Below are positions 1 to 8,637 of a stretch of DNA of 52,998 nt, piece by piece. Source of the DNA: a virus. Location of the stretch: the IMG/VR virus record IMGVR_UViG_3300031659_000011, positions 1 to 52,998 of that record. The stretch is one strand, 5' to 3'. Both the position numbers and the translations under genes were made by a program. Every line of letters begins with the position of its first letter. Within the stretch, counting starts at the first letter, position 1. Under the pieces are notes generated by a model. That model made no database searches and was not told the DNA's origin. It was given only the letters and a program-made list of their open reading frames with translations.

Positions 1-426
1 CGCCCTAGTTTTTACTACCTGTACATCTTCTACTTGCTGTAAAGAGTTTATATATCCAGAGGTAGCGGAAGTTGCGGTTAAAAGTACCGTATCGACGACC
101 TCTCCATTTACTGCTTGATCTACCTTGTGAGTCAAAGTACCAGTTATGTTGTTAATCCTTGTCTTGAATCTGTCTAGGTAATAGACCCATGCGGCACTCA
201 GCGAGGTAGCTGATGTATATGTACCTCGCTGGCTTACCAAGTGTGAACCGTTGATAATCAGATTCTTACGCCCACCAACGGCATTAACTCTGGTAGTCAA
301 AGCATTCGTTAAACCTGTGTCAGCCAGCGTACCGCCGCCAGTAGGCAACGTCAGCGTCTCATTCGCACTAGTTGTGCTATCCAACGTGACACCGCCACCA
401 TTGCTATTCTTGATGATTAAACTCAT
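1..426 (-). CDS. Tail fibre-type protein, 3' part cut off by left edge
   Basis: This reading frame starts at the ATG at 426 and runs off the left edge, giving 142 residues. The start overlaps the stop of the preceding fibre gene (ATGA), so the two are translationally coupled. It begins MSLIIKNSNGGGVTLDST, followed by a TLTLPTGGGTLADTG stretch and then KNLIINGSHLVSQRG. That N-terminal style, with a short beta strand, a Gly-rich turn and then a NLIINGS motif, is common in phage fibre or receptor-binding proteins that carry a C-terminal carbohydrate-binding or beta-sandwich domain. The receptor cannot be told, and the C-terminus is outside the window. Confidence 0.75.
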   Translation of the reverse strand, partial: MSLIIKNSNGGGVTLDSTTSANETLTLPTGGGTLADTGLTNALTTRVNAVGGRKNLIINGSHLVSQRGTYTSATSLSAAWVYYLDRFKTRINNITGTLTHKVDQAVNGEVVDTVLLTATSATSGYINSLQQVEDVQVVKTRA

Positions 427-2396
427 AGGATTACCCACGTTGAGCCAGATGCCACAGTTACCGTGTACCCGCTGTTGATTGTAATTGGGCCGATGCTAGA
501 GCCATTTTCAGACCCAGCAAAGGTGATGTTCTCAGCTATCACTTTAGCGTTAGTCCGTATTACTGAGTCAGTCCCAAGTGAAGGGCCACCACCTCCGATC
601 TCACCCCATCCTGCGGAGGTATAACCTTCAAAGGCCGCTTCCGTAGAGTTGTATCTGAGGCGACCTGTATTCGTTCCTGCTGGGCGTTGTGCCGTTGTGC
701 CTTGTGAAACTTGGAGAGAACCTGTGGATGTATTGCTTACATCGCCAGTTAGCGCACCGCCCGTCTTCGGTAGCGCCAAGGCATCTTTTGCATCTATCTG
801 CGCCTGAGTGTAGGTATCGGATAACTGAAAGAAGCTGAATGCGGATACTTCCAGTAAGTCTCCAGATAATGCTCCTGCCCCTAAAGTTACTGTGTTAGTA
901 CCCGTATTGACAGTGTAATCGGTCGTTAAGATTAGTTTTACACCATTAAGGAAAACGTGCATCCCTGTCTGTGAATCAAAAGCCATTGAAAGGGAGTTAG
1001 CGTCATTACCCGCAAACGCGGTCTGCCCTGCCGTGGCAACGTATTTAAATGTTTGAGTTAGCCCTGAGATCGCAGAAGAAACGCCAATCCACGAGGAACC
1101 ATCCCAGACTTGCATCTTGTCAGTCGTGGAGTTGAAGTACATGGCCCCTGTGAGGATAGCCGCACCATCATTGTCAACGGAGGGCGCTGAACTTTTAGCA
1201 CCTAGAAATCTGTCATCGAAAGCATCGTATGAGAGTTCTGCGGCCGCCTTTGCCGCCTCAGCAAGAACCACATCGGCATTCGTCAGTACAACATCTGCAT
1301 TAGTAATAACTACGTCTGCATTAGTAATAACTACGTCTGCATTAGTAGCAGTTTTATCATTGCCCGTGGCGGTGCGGTCTAATGCTGTTTGCACCTTATC
1401 TGCTTCTGCTAATACAACATCTGCGTGTGTAAGAACAACATCTGCGTGTGTAAGAACAACATCAGCGACTGTCAAAACGAGGTCGGCTGCAGTGTCTATT
1501 GTGTCTTGGTTAGTAGATACTAGGTCCGCTGCGGTATCAATAGTATCTTGATTAGTTAAAACTAAATCTGCCGCTACTGCTGTTCTATCCAGCCCAGTTT
1601 GGACTTTATCTGCCTCAGCAAGAACAACGTCAGCATGAGTTAAGACTACATCAGCGTGCGTAAGAACTACATCAGCGTTTGTTAGTACAACATCGGCGTT
1701 TGTTATAGCTGCTGTGGCTACTCTATCCAGCCCCGTGGCTACCCGATCAAGACCTGTTTGCACTTTATCTGCTTCAGCTAAAACTACGTCTGCGTTCGTA
1801 AGCACCACGTCTGCATTTGTAGCTGTTTTGTCGTTGCCAGTTGCTACCCTGTCTAATCCCGTTTGAACCTTGTCGGCTTCGGCGAGAACCACATCAGCGT
1901 GCGTAAGAACTACATCAGCGTGCGTAAGAACTACATCAGCGTTGGTTATAACTTTGTTAGCCTCAATCAACCCCACTACGTTAGGGGACATAGACATGAG
2001 CACATATCGGCCATTAACGCTTTCGTACCGCACGGCCACTGGCTGGTTCAGCACTATGGCGCCAGAGGCTAGTGAGGTACCGTCGGCATTCACAATGCTT
2101 TTAGCTCCTAAGGAGTTAAGATTTAGCGTGGTGGCCCCCGTGTTAGCGACCGCGGCTTTAAATACTAAGCTCATTCCGTCAGTTAACGTCAGAGTCTGGG
2201 GGAGGGAGGCTACATAAGCATTGGCGCTACCAGTGGCAACGGCGTAGTTATATCTGTTTTCGTCTAGCTCTAATTTAGAAGGCATCTTGTCGAAGCCTGT
2301 CTCTATTGCGAGAGCTACATTATTAATGTGACCAGCTACCGCGGTGGTGCCGGTAACTACTACATTGTCTGAGTGTATGAAATAATCGTTAGACAT
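423..2396 (-). CDS. Tail fibre protein with long ADVVLT heptad repeat
   Basis: A 657-residue virion fibre. The N-terminal ~150 residues look like a globular attachment part (NDYFIHSDNVVVTG start). Residues ~150-390 are near-perfect 7-residue repeats of the ADVVLTH/ADVVLTN/ADKVQTG/LDRVATG type, with hydrophobic residues at fixed heptad positions, as expected of a trimeric coiled-coil or rod shaft. After ~390 come a domain with SAPSVDNDGAAILTGAMYFNST and WDGSSWIGVS (common in marine phage fibres) and further beta-rich segments. The start overlaps the stop of the upstream gene as TAATG. Fibre function is inferred from composition and position after the tail nozzle gene. Confidence 0.82.
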   Translation of the reverse strand: MSNDYFIHSDNVVVTGTTAVAGHINNVALAIETGFDKMPSKLELDENRYNYAVATGSANAYVASLPQTLTLTDGMSLVFKAAVANTGATTLNLNSLGAKSIVNADGTSLASGAIVLNQPVAVRYESVNGRYVLMSMSPNVVGLIEANKVITNADVVLTHADVVLTHADVVLAEADKVQTGLDRVATGNDKTATNADVVLTNADVVLAEADKVQTGLDRVATGLDRVATAAITNADVVLTNADVVLTHADVVLTHADVVLAEADKVQTGLDRTAVAADLVLTNQDTIDTAADLVSTNQDTIDTAADLVLTVADVVLTHADVVLTHADVVLAEADKVQTALDRTATGNDKTATNADVVITNADVVITNADVVLTNADVVLAEAAKAAAELSYDAFDDRFLGAKSSAPSVDNDGAAILTGAMYFNSTTDKMQVWDGSSWIGVSSAISGLTQTFKYVATAGQTAFAGNDANSLSMAFDSQTGMHVFLNGVKLILTTDYTVNTGTNTVTLGAGALSGDLLEVSAFSFFQLSDTYTQAQIDAKDALALPKTGGALTGDVSNTSTGSLQVSQGTTAQRPAGTNTGRLRYNSTEAAFEGYTSAGWGEIGGGGPSLGTDSVIRTNAKVIAENITFAGSENGSSIGPITINSGYTVTVASGSTWVIL

Positions 2397-4453
2397 TAGC
2401 GTCTTAAACCTCGTATTGTATAGTGGTAGCTCGCGCCTAATAAACTATGGGGCCGCTCGTAGTTGGATTCGCCTCTGATTACCAGAGATATGTTTATGCC
2501 GCTGCCGTCTATGTAGCCCTCAGCCTGACCTACTATCTGAGCGCCCCATACAAATTCACCCCAGACTGCGCCTCCCCAAGTTCCGCCCCTAGCGTACATT
2601 TCATCCGAAAAAGCTACGGTGTTGGCTACCGGTTGGTCCCCTCCGCCATAGGAAAATTCAGAGGTAAAAGAAAGGGGAGGGGGTTCTATCGCGTCTATAT
2701 CTAATACAACTTTAAAGTACTTTTTACGGTTTCGGGGCTTACCCATGTTAGCGAAGGGTAGTCGGAGAAAGTAGGATATTAAGGCCCCATTAAACGAATC
2801 ACCTTTCTCCATCTGGTATATAAATCCGTCGGAAGACCCGAAAAATAACTCCTCTACACCCGATGCGTTCTCGACAGAGCAGGTAACCAGAGCGGCTATA
2901 GGGAACGAAAAGGGTATGAAAGAGGGTAGACCTTCGCTATCAAACATCGCGATAAGCCCAGATCCATCTGAAAAGAACAGACGGTATTGGTCTTTAGACC
3001 TGATCCTAATAGAGGACTGCACAAGAGCTTTTTTACTTTGAAGATAAGAGTTAACCAGTAGAGATAAAGTGTTGCCGGTGAAATCACCGAAGTCTTGAGT
3101 GGTGTTTAAATCGTTTATTCCTCGGTCGTCTAGGAACACGGTGCTCCTCATGTTTTGAACCGTCCACTCTATCGCACCAGTTTTTGCGCTGTGTTCTACG
3201 AGATTCCAGTCTACAGAGGAAGTACCATAAAGTAGATACACGTGTTGTCGGTTTAGTATGCTTAACACGTCTCCCGGAACCTTAGAAAAGGCCGCAACGT
3301 CATCTCCTGTGGATATCTCTGCCGCGCCTAATATAGCTGACCACGTGTAGGGGTCCCCCGCAACGGAGTGCTGTACCGAGCTAGAAAAAGAGTAAAACAA
3401 GTGTTTTTTGTGTTCGATTACGTGCTGAGGCTTATCAACCACCATGCCTGTGTGTACGTGGGAAAAATCAGTTCCATCATACGAAAAACCGTAGCCTACC
3501 CCATTCACCCCGTAGAGGGCCGTGGTGCCTGTAGCTCCGAAGAAATTAGTTGTTACAAATTCATACCGCCCAGCGGGTGGCAGGGTCACCACGGTCTGAG
3601 ACACCGTCACAGCTAAGGCACCGCCGGAGGCTAGAGCTCCCGTGGCAAACGTACCCCCTGTTAAGGATTTTACATACACCCTGCCAATGGCGTTATTAGT
3701 CGCAAAAGATCCTGAAATTATACCTACGCTAACTACTACTGCAGTTTGCGAGCCTCCATTGGCGGTTATCGTAGCGCCTACTGCGGGGGTTATAGTCCCT
3801 GTTGTATATGTTAAGTAGTGTCCGAGAGTAACAGCAACCCACCCTGAAGCGGTAGATTTGAACATAACTCCAGCGGTTTGACCCGAGTTGTCTCTGATGG
3901 CGTACTTAACCCCTAAAAAGGACCATACGCCCCTTATTGATCCTGCTCCGGGGACAGCAGCTATACTCACCCTAGTGGCCTCTCTAGCCGCCCTTAGGTG
4001 TACGTTCTCAACCGCGTGGCTTAGAGGCGGGCGTAACTCGCTAACTGCGGATGCAACCGCTCTTGTTGCTGATATGTTTAGATTTTCCCCGCTAGTGTAC
4101 AGACCCGAAGCCCCATACACTACTATGTATCCCGCGGCATCTGACCCCCAAGTCCCTGCGGTGGTCTCTACACTTAGTACTTTACTGGTTGTACCTGATG
4201 TGCCTCCGGTTATAGTTTCCCCGACTGCGGGTATAGTTCCACTTCCTGTAGAATAATACACGTACCAAAAAGTAGCGTCAGAAGGATTAGGTTGCCCATC
4301 AAAAGCCTCGTAGCCCTCAATTCGGCGGTATCCACCAGTTACGATAGGTTCGTAATTAGAGCCCGCTATAAGGGCCCCAGCGCTTATGGAGAGGGGAGGC
4401 GTGGCTTGATCTAACCCGCCCTTTAATGGAAAGCTATAAACGCGTTGGCCCAT
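2396..4453 (-). CDS. Tail nozzle / tail tubular protein B-like virion protein
   Basis: A 685-residue protein starting MGQRVYSFPLKGGLDQATPP, which is the style of podovirus stabilisation or nozzle proteins that sit below the portal adaptor. It is beta-rich, with repeated short strands (for example GVGYGFSYDGTDFSHVH, LFYSFSSSVQHSVAGDP, DGFIYQMEKGD), compatible with a beta-propeller. It lies directly after the adaptor-like gene (TAATG overlap) and before the fibres, the usual place for a T7 gp12-like nozzle. The role rests on order and general sequence style, not on a catalytic motif. Confidence 0.65.
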   Translation of the reverse strand: MGQRVYSFPLKGGLDQATPPLSISAGALIAGSNYEPIVTGGYRRIEGYEAFDGQPNPSDATFWYVYYSTGSGTIPAVGETITGGTSGTTSKVLSVETTAGTWGSDAAGYIVVYGASGLYTSGENLNISATRAVASAVSELRPPLSHAVENVHLRAAREATRVSIAAVPGAGSIRGVWSFLGVKYAIRDNSGQTAGVMFKSTASGWVAVTLGHYLTYTTGTITPAVGATITANGGSQTAVVVSVGIISGSFATNNAIGRVYVKSLTGGTFATGALASGGALAVTVSQTVVTLPPAGRYEFVTTNFFGATGTTALYGVNGVGYGFSYDGTDFSHVHTGMVVDKPQHVIEHKKHLFYSFSSSVQHSVAGDPYTWSAILGAAEISTGDDVAAFSKVPGDVLSILNRQHVYLLYGTSSVDWNLVEHSAKTGAIEWTVQNMRSTVFLDDRGINDLNTTQDFGDFTGNTLSLLVNSYLQSKKALVQSSIRIRSKDQYRLFFSDGSGLIAMFDSEGLPSFIPFSFPIAALVTCSVENASGVEELFFGSSDGFIYQMEKGDSFNGALISYFLRLPFANMGKPRNRKKYFKVVLDIDAIEPPPLSFTSEFSYGGGDQPVANTVAFSDEMYARGGTWGGAVWGEFVWGAQIVGQAEGYIDGSGINISLVIRGESNYERPHSLLGASYHYTIRGLRR

Positions 4454-5121
4454 TACTGAGGCCTAACTACCCACTGGCCCGCTCGGACTAGTTTGTACTT
4501 AGCCTGCAAAGACCGCAGTAGACTAGTGTACTCAGAATTAGCATATGAGTACACATCAGTGGTTTCTTCGTAGCCTGCGTAATCTAGCAGGGCCCTGTAT
4601 AATATAATGTCGTGGTACTGGGACGGGATGGCTGGAGTGTCTGCGTTAGCTGTTAACACTTGGGCATCTGTCTGGTACTCAAACCCGACGGTGTAGGGTA
4701 CATCAGGCGCGGGGTAAAAACGCAAGCCGCCACTAGGCATTCTAGTGACTACTGTGGGGGTGCCATCATCAGAGGTCACTGCCCCAAACTTTAGTTGAAA
4801 ACCCTTCCAGTCTTCATATCTTACTCGGTACTTAGCGGAGGGGCCTACCGAGGTTTTAAATAAGGTTATTGAGTCCGTGTGTATGACATCAACATTGGTT
4901 AGTACATAGTCGCTGGTCGAGGCTATGGTTTCAAAAGGGGTGTACTCAGCCCACATCCACGTCCAATCATACGGCAGTGTTTGTATCTTAACCCAAGCTT
5001 CTCTAACCCAAGTTACTATGCGCTGATACTCGCCCACTTGACCCGTAACAGCAACAGGGCCGGTACCTGCGATACCAGCCTTGCTTCTGAAATCTTTACA
5101 AATAGAAAGATAGTCGGCCAT
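4453..5121 (-). CDS. Head-tail adaptor / tail tubular protein A-like
   Basis: A 222-residue protein (MADYLSICKDFRSKAGIAG). An N-terminal helical part with VTWVREAWVKIQTLPYDWTW is followed by a beta region (YRVRYEDWKGFQLKFG, GLRFYPAPDVPYTVGFEY) and a C-terminal helical part with YHDIILYRALLDYAGYEE. This layout matches podovirus adaptor (gp11/gp4-like) proteins that join portal to nozzle. It begins one base after the stop of the preceding gene and overlaps the nozzle gene by TAATG. Confidence 0.65.
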   Translation of the reverse strand: MADYLSICKDFRSKAGIAGTGPVAVTGQVGEYQRIVTWVREAWVKIQTLPYDWTWMWAEYTPFETIASTSDYVLTNVDVIHTDSITLFKTSVGPSAKYRVRYEDWKGFQLKFGAVTSDDGTPTVVTRMPSGGLRFYPAPDVPYTVGFEYQTDAQVLTANADTPAIPSQYHDIILYRALLDYAGYEETTDVYSYANSEYTSLLRSLQAKYKLVRAGQWVVRPQ

Positions 5122-5364
5122 CTACTTAAATGAACCAGCGTCTTTATCAGCCTCTTTAGATGCAGCCATGGCCGCATTAAGAGCGGACTTAGCGGCTGCG
5201 GCGGCTTTGTCAGCTGCGTTTTTTAAAGCGTTTTGGTGCTTAGTTTTCTCGGCTGCGTTTGCGTAATCGCCTTCGTAAGAATACCGAACTCCGGCTTGTG
5301 AAAAACGAGCTCTGTCTTTAGTTACGCCGCGGATGACGCTGAAAGGTTTGCTTTTATCTAACAT
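5122..5364 (-). CDS. Small Ala/Lys-rich virion-region protein
   Basis: An 80-residue protein of unknown function. The second half is a low-complexity, strongly helical Ala/Lys/Asp segment (KNAADKAAAAAKSALNAA), probably one long amphipathic helix. Its start overlaps the upstream stop (TAATG) and it abuts the adaptor gene, so it is translated as part of the head-tail gene block. No family recognised. Confidence 0.6.
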   Translation of the reverse strand: MLDKSKPFSVIRGVTKDRARFSQAGVRYSYEGDYANAAEKTKHQNALKNAADKAAAAAKSALNAAMAASKEADKDAGSFK

Positions 5365-5573
5365 TACATAGGTTCCCGATCAGATAGACCTGATTTTGAG
5401 GCATCGGACTCTGTCCAGCTGCGCGTTGTTTCGTGATCATGGTCAACTTGACCCCTAATTATGCCTACGCCATTACGCGCCCGACCTCCAACACTGTGGT
5501 TCTTTGAGTTGGACATCTTGTTGCCGACGTGCTCTGAACTCTCTGGCATGATGCCATAAGCGCTGTATCGCAT
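5364..5573 (-). CDS. Small hypothetical protein in head-tail block
   Basis: A 69-residue polar protein (MRYSAYGIMPESSEHVGNK), with a GGAG ribosome site just upstream. It is rich in Ser, Gly, Asp and His, with no hydrophobic core evident, so it is possibly disordered. It follows the hairpin at 5593-5618. Function unknown. Confidence 0.55.
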   Translation of the reverse strand: MRYSAYGIMPESSEHVGNKMSNSKNHSVGGRARNGVGIIRGQVDHDHETTRSWTESDASKSGLSDREPM

Positions 5574-5587
5574 TTCTTTTCTCCAAG

Positions 5588-5618
5588 TGAAAAGGGGTCA
5601 GACTAATGTCAGACCCCT
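5588..5618 (-). terminator. Hairpin after capsid block, terminator-like
   Basis: On the minus strand AGGGGTC and GACCCCT pair, with inner GAC/GTC pairs across a T-T mismatch and an ATTA loop, followed by TTTTC. It sits between the stop at 5647 and the start at 5573, where transcription of the capsid genes could be partly ended or the capsid mRNA 3' end protected. The T tract is short. Confidence 0.5.
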
Positions 5619-5646
5619 CATATTAACACTCACGAACGTCAATAGT

Positions 5647-5847
5647 CTAGTCGCGACTTTTGAAAGTCCCACGGTCTGATGACACTGAGTTCATCGTCCC
5701 TACTGGGCGTTGCGTTCCTTCGCTAGTTTCGCTACGAAGTTTAGTGCTGTGGTTATGGGCTTCGCGTGAGCTAAGACCCAAATCGATAGGGTTACCACTA
5801 ATAGTAGCCTTATCGCCTTTTCCTAGTGAACCAATTGAGTTTCTCAT
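5647..5847 (-). CDS. Small polar protein after head decoration gene
   Basis: A 66-residue protein (MRNSIGSLGKGDKATISGNP) with a strong AAGGAG ribosome site. Ser/Thr/Gly-rich and hydrophilic. It resembles the neighbouring 69-residue product only in being polar. No known family recognised. The position immediately after the capsid-associated gene suggests a virion or assembly role, but this is inference. Confidence 0.6.
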   Translation of the reverse strand: MRNSIGSLGKGDKATISGNPIDLGLSSREAHNHSTKLRSETSEGTQRPVGTMNSVSSDRGTFKSRD

Positions 5848-5860
5848 AAATTAGATCTCC

Positions 5861-6235
5861 TTAAGACCATTCGACAGTAACAAGAACGTCACCATCACCA
5901 GCGGCTGCGCCGCCATTAGAACTGATCTGCCAAGCGTCGTCAGCAGCAATCTTGTTGCCTAGGGCGCCAGCGGTTACGCCAGTTGTGATAGTGCCGACTG
6001 AACTAGCCGGAACTGATAGGTACGCGTACCCATCTTGGTCGCCACCCGCAACACCAATTTCGATGATGGTAGGGTTAGTAGTTAACGCAACTGTACAGTA
6101 GACAGTGATCGAGGTTACTCGACCCGTGAGGCCAGCGATTGCTGGGATGTTCTCACCACCGACAAGGACAGCGTCAGTATCTAACGCGGCTCCATCGAAA
6201 AAATGAGTGGTTTGTATTCCGTTTGAATAGCTCAT
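5861..6235 (-). CDS. Putative head decoration / capsid-associated protein
   Basis: A 124-residue beta-rich protein starting MSYSNGIQTTHFFDGAALDT. An in-frame ATG at 6265 exists, but the ATG at 6235 has the strong AGAGGAGA ribosome site and avoids overlap with the capsid gene, so it is preferred. The composition (many Gly, Ala, Thr, Val; ends VLVTVEWS) and the position right after the major capsid gene fit a decoration or head-fibre protein. No motif proves it. Confidence 0.6.
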   Translation of the reverse strand: MSYSNGIQTTHFFDGAALDTDAVLVGGENIPAIAGLTGRVTSITVYCTVALTTNPTIIEIGVAGGDQDGYAYLSVPASSVGTITTGVTAGALGNKIAADDAWQISSNGGAAAGDGDVLVTVEWS

Positions 6236-6246
6236 AGTTATCTCCT

Positions 6247-7197
6247 CTAAGCTGCTGATGACCACTTCATGATACGGTTTTGAGCCGCGCCAGAAGCATT
6301 ATGAACGATCTTAAAGCCTTCAAGAGCATACCAAGCTACACCTTTGTCTCGGCCAAAATCTCCGGGAAGTTTACCACGGATTTCTGGAGGACAAACGATA
6401 GCTTCAATAACTGTGTCTTCGCCGAAAAAGAAAGCTTCGTCAGAAACAGCATTGCTCCAACCCTTAGAAGCAACACGAGTTTGCTCAAAAAAGCGGATGC
6501 CTTCAAAATGTCTACCAACTTCGCCGTTAAGAATCTGGTTAAAACCTTCAGCAACGTGCTGAACGATAGGCTCTAGGTCATCTTTAAAATCACGGAAAGT
6601 AGCAGGACGACCAATACAACGGTAAGAACCGTCTGAGTATACAGGTACGTCACGCTCTTTAAGCTCGTCAGAGATAAGCTTAACATGTACGTGGTTCATG
6701 GCTAGGTTGTTAGTTTGTGCTGCAGTGCCATCAGTCTCTACTGAAATAGCGGTAGCGCTGTTTCCTGAGTCTGGAGTTACTGTCAACAAAGTAGAAGCAA
6801 ATTCATTATAAGCTTCAGTCTCGAACGCTTTAGTACAGTCGTTCTTAAGTGCTTTGTGGATTATCTGCTTCACTGGGTGGCGAGCTGAGTCATCTAAGCG
6901 ACCGCTGTAAGGGACAGAGTTACCGAATTCATACACGGTACCTGAGTCTTGAGTGATAGTAAAACCAGTTTCAGGCATACGTTGGTTTTCAGCCAATCGT
7001 CCGCCTTGAGTGGCTACATCTGAATAATTGTTCCACTGAAATGCGTCACCAGCGTGCAGACCTTTATCAGTCTGATCATCGGCGTCACAATGTTGAACAA
7101 ATCGTGTCATTGGTTGAAGAGCGTTACGCAATACATCAGAGAGTTCCCCTGAGTACATGTAGCCGCCTTCTGCATTGGTTTCCCAAACTTGGCTCAT
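6247..7197 (-). CDS. Major capsid protein
   Basis: A 316-residue protein (MSQVWETNAEGGYMYSGELS), with an AGGA ribosome site. Features include FVQHCDADDQTDKGLHAGD and an internal VPVYSDGSYRCIGRPATFRDFKDD segment, followed by GFNQILNGEVGRHFEGIRFFEQT, which is typical of HK97-fold capsid proteins of podoviruses near the P-domain/A-domain. It lies between the scaffold-like gene and the decoration-like gene, in the usual capsid order. The size (~35 kDa) is normal for this class. Confidence 0.85.
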   Translation of the reverse strand: MSQVWETNAEGGYMYSGELSDVLRNALQPMTRFVQHCDADDQTDKGLHAGDAFQWNNYSDVATQGGRLAENQRMPETGFTITQDSGTVYEFGNSVPYSGRLDDSARHPVKQIIHKALKNDCTKAFETEAYNEFASTLLTVTPDSGNSATAISVETDGTAAQTNNLAMNHVHVKLISDELKERDVPVYSDGSYRCIGRPATFRDFKDDLEPIVQHVAEGFNQILNGEVGRHFEGIRFFEQTRVASKGWSNAVSDEAFFFGEDTVIEAIVCPPEIRGKLPGDFGRDKGVAWYALEGFKIVHNASGAAQNRIMKWSSAA

Positions 7198-7221
7198 TTT
7201 ATTAATTCCTATAAAAGTGTT

Positions 7222-8286
7222 TTATAACTGACCACGGCTCTGCGCTATTCGCTTGACGTACTCAGATCTAGTTTCATGCTGTGCAGGTGGGGTTCCTTGG
7301 AACCTGCCAGTGCCTGCCACAGGTCGTGCAATCACACGCTTCTCTTCTGCTTTGGTAGTCATAGATGCGGTGGGTCCTCTAGTTGTTCCTCTCCAATCCA
7401 TCACGTTTTCATACGCGGTGTCTAATATCTCTTGGGGGGTAAACTCAGGGTTAGCCCTTCTAACTACGTCAGTCTCCATGTCTACTAATTCAAATAGCCT
7501 AGGGTCGGACTTAACGTCGGGGTGTGCCGTAAAGAGAACGTCTCGCGCCTTATACACCTGCTTGGAGTACTCACGCGTTTCAATTAGTTGTGCAGCCCTT
7601 TCTGCAGCTCTGTATTCACGCGCATCAACTTCGTCTTTAGTTTCTTTGGTAGCTACTGGTGTAGCATCTCGGAGGGTAAGTAGTTGAGTCATCGCTTCAT
7701 CAGCAGCTTCATCATCGCCATCCAACAAAGCCTCGCGGTGATATTTCACCAGCTCGACCAGTTTCTTGTGATCGCCTGACTTGGCAGGTGGATCATTTCT
7801 TACAGGCTCATCAGGAGGAGGTAGGGCCTTTTTAGCTGCGATCTGATACTCTTGTGCTACAAGGGCTTCAGCTCGCCTATCTAATTCTTTTGTCCTAGCT
7901 GCGATATCTTGAAAGCCTTGGCTAACGGCCATTTCTTTCTGGTAAGCCTGTATTCCGCCTGCTTTATCGATTCGCTCTTGCTCGACTTCTCTGATCGTAC
8001 CATTAACTTTGACAGAAACCAAACCCGAATCCATTGTTTCTGGCCCTATATCACTATTTAATTCATTTTGGACACTTTCCTTGCCAAATTTTCGGTGTTT
8101 TTGGTCGTGCTTGGCAGCTATCGCCATTCTGGGGTCTTCAGTAATTACAGGGGGCGTGGGGCTTTCTGTTTCAGGTGCATCTACGGGGTCACTGGACTCA
8201 GCTAGTATTTCCTCAGTCTCAGGGGGGATGATGATGTCTTGGTCTTCTCGGACGTTTACAACTTTTGGTGCTGATGTTATTGACAT
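7222..8286 (-). CDS. Capsid scaffolding-like protein
   Basis: About 354 residues, hydrophilic and rich in Glu, Lys, Ala and Arg. It has a disordered Pro/Glu-rich N-terminus, a central helical coiled-coil region (ARTKELDRRAEALVAQEYQI) and a basic C-terminal tail (SEYVKRIAQSRGQL), the usual build of a scaffolding protein. It lies directly upstream of the major capsid gene. The ATG at 8286 is chosen because an AGAGG site lies 7 nt before it. An upstream in-frame ATG at 8322 has no ribosome site and would add 12 residues. Confidence 0.72.
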   Translation of the reverse strand: MSITSAPKVVNVREDQDIIIPPETEEILAESSDPVDAPETESPTPPVITEDPRMAIAAKHDQKHRKFGKESVQNELNSDIGPETMDSGLVSVKVNGTIREVEQERIDKAGGIQAYQKEMAVSQGFQDIAARTKELDRRAEALVAQEYQIAAKKALPPPDEPVRNDPPAKSGDHKKLVELVKYHREALLDGDDEAADEAMTQLLTLRDATPVATKETKDEVDAREYRAAERAAQLIETREYSKQVYKARDVLFTAHPDVKSDPRLFELVDMETDVVRRANPEFTPQEILDTAYENVMDWRGTTRGPTASMTTKAEEKRVIARPVAGTGRFQGTPPAQHETRSEYVKRIAQSRGQL

Positions 8287-8325
8287 TGTGGTGCCTCTAT
8301 AGTCGCCCCGCGGGGTGGACATTGG

Positions 8326-8637
8326 TTAGTAGTTATTTAGATCTTCTTCTTGCAGTTCCTGCATGGCTAGCTTGCCGGAATCGACAGCTTCGTTTAGCCA
8401 CTTAATCACGTTCATAGGCACTTGTATGTCCATTCGCGCTTCTATATTACCGCCTGTATCACTCGGCGACACTTTGAAAAGTTCGGTGAAGCCTTTTTCA
8501 ATCTCAGCCTCCGCGCGCTCTACTAAGTACCTTCCTAAGCTGGATCTAAGAAACCCCTCGGCCTCTAGGCCCAACTTAGCTCTGTCCATCGTTAAATCTT
8601 GGTTGCCACTCGGCGTGTACGGTTTTCTTCCCATCAT
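8326..8637 (-). CDS. Small hypothetical protein between portal and scaffold
   Basis: A 103-residue protein with a helical middle (LGRYLVERAEAEIEKGFTELF) and an acidic C-terminus (MQELQEEDLNNY). It overlaps the portal stop (TAATG), so it is co-translated with the portal. It is likely a small head-assembly factor, but no known family is certain. Confidence 0.65.
   Translation of the reverse strand: MMGRKPYTPSGNQDLTMDRAKLGLEAEGFLRSSLGRYLVERAEAEIEKGFTELFKVSPSDTGGNIEARMDIQVPMNVIKWLNEAVDSGKLAMQELQEEDLNNY

Noticed and set aside
1117-1551. Plus-strand open frames inside the fibre repeat
   Set aside because: They are antisense shadows kept open by the repeat composition, with no ribosome site. The minus-strand fibre frame explains the region.
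423-2396. Diversity-generating retroelement or phase-variable receptor system around the fibres
   Set aside because: No reverse transcriptase frame and no template/variable repeat pair were found in the window. The fibre repeats are structural heptads.
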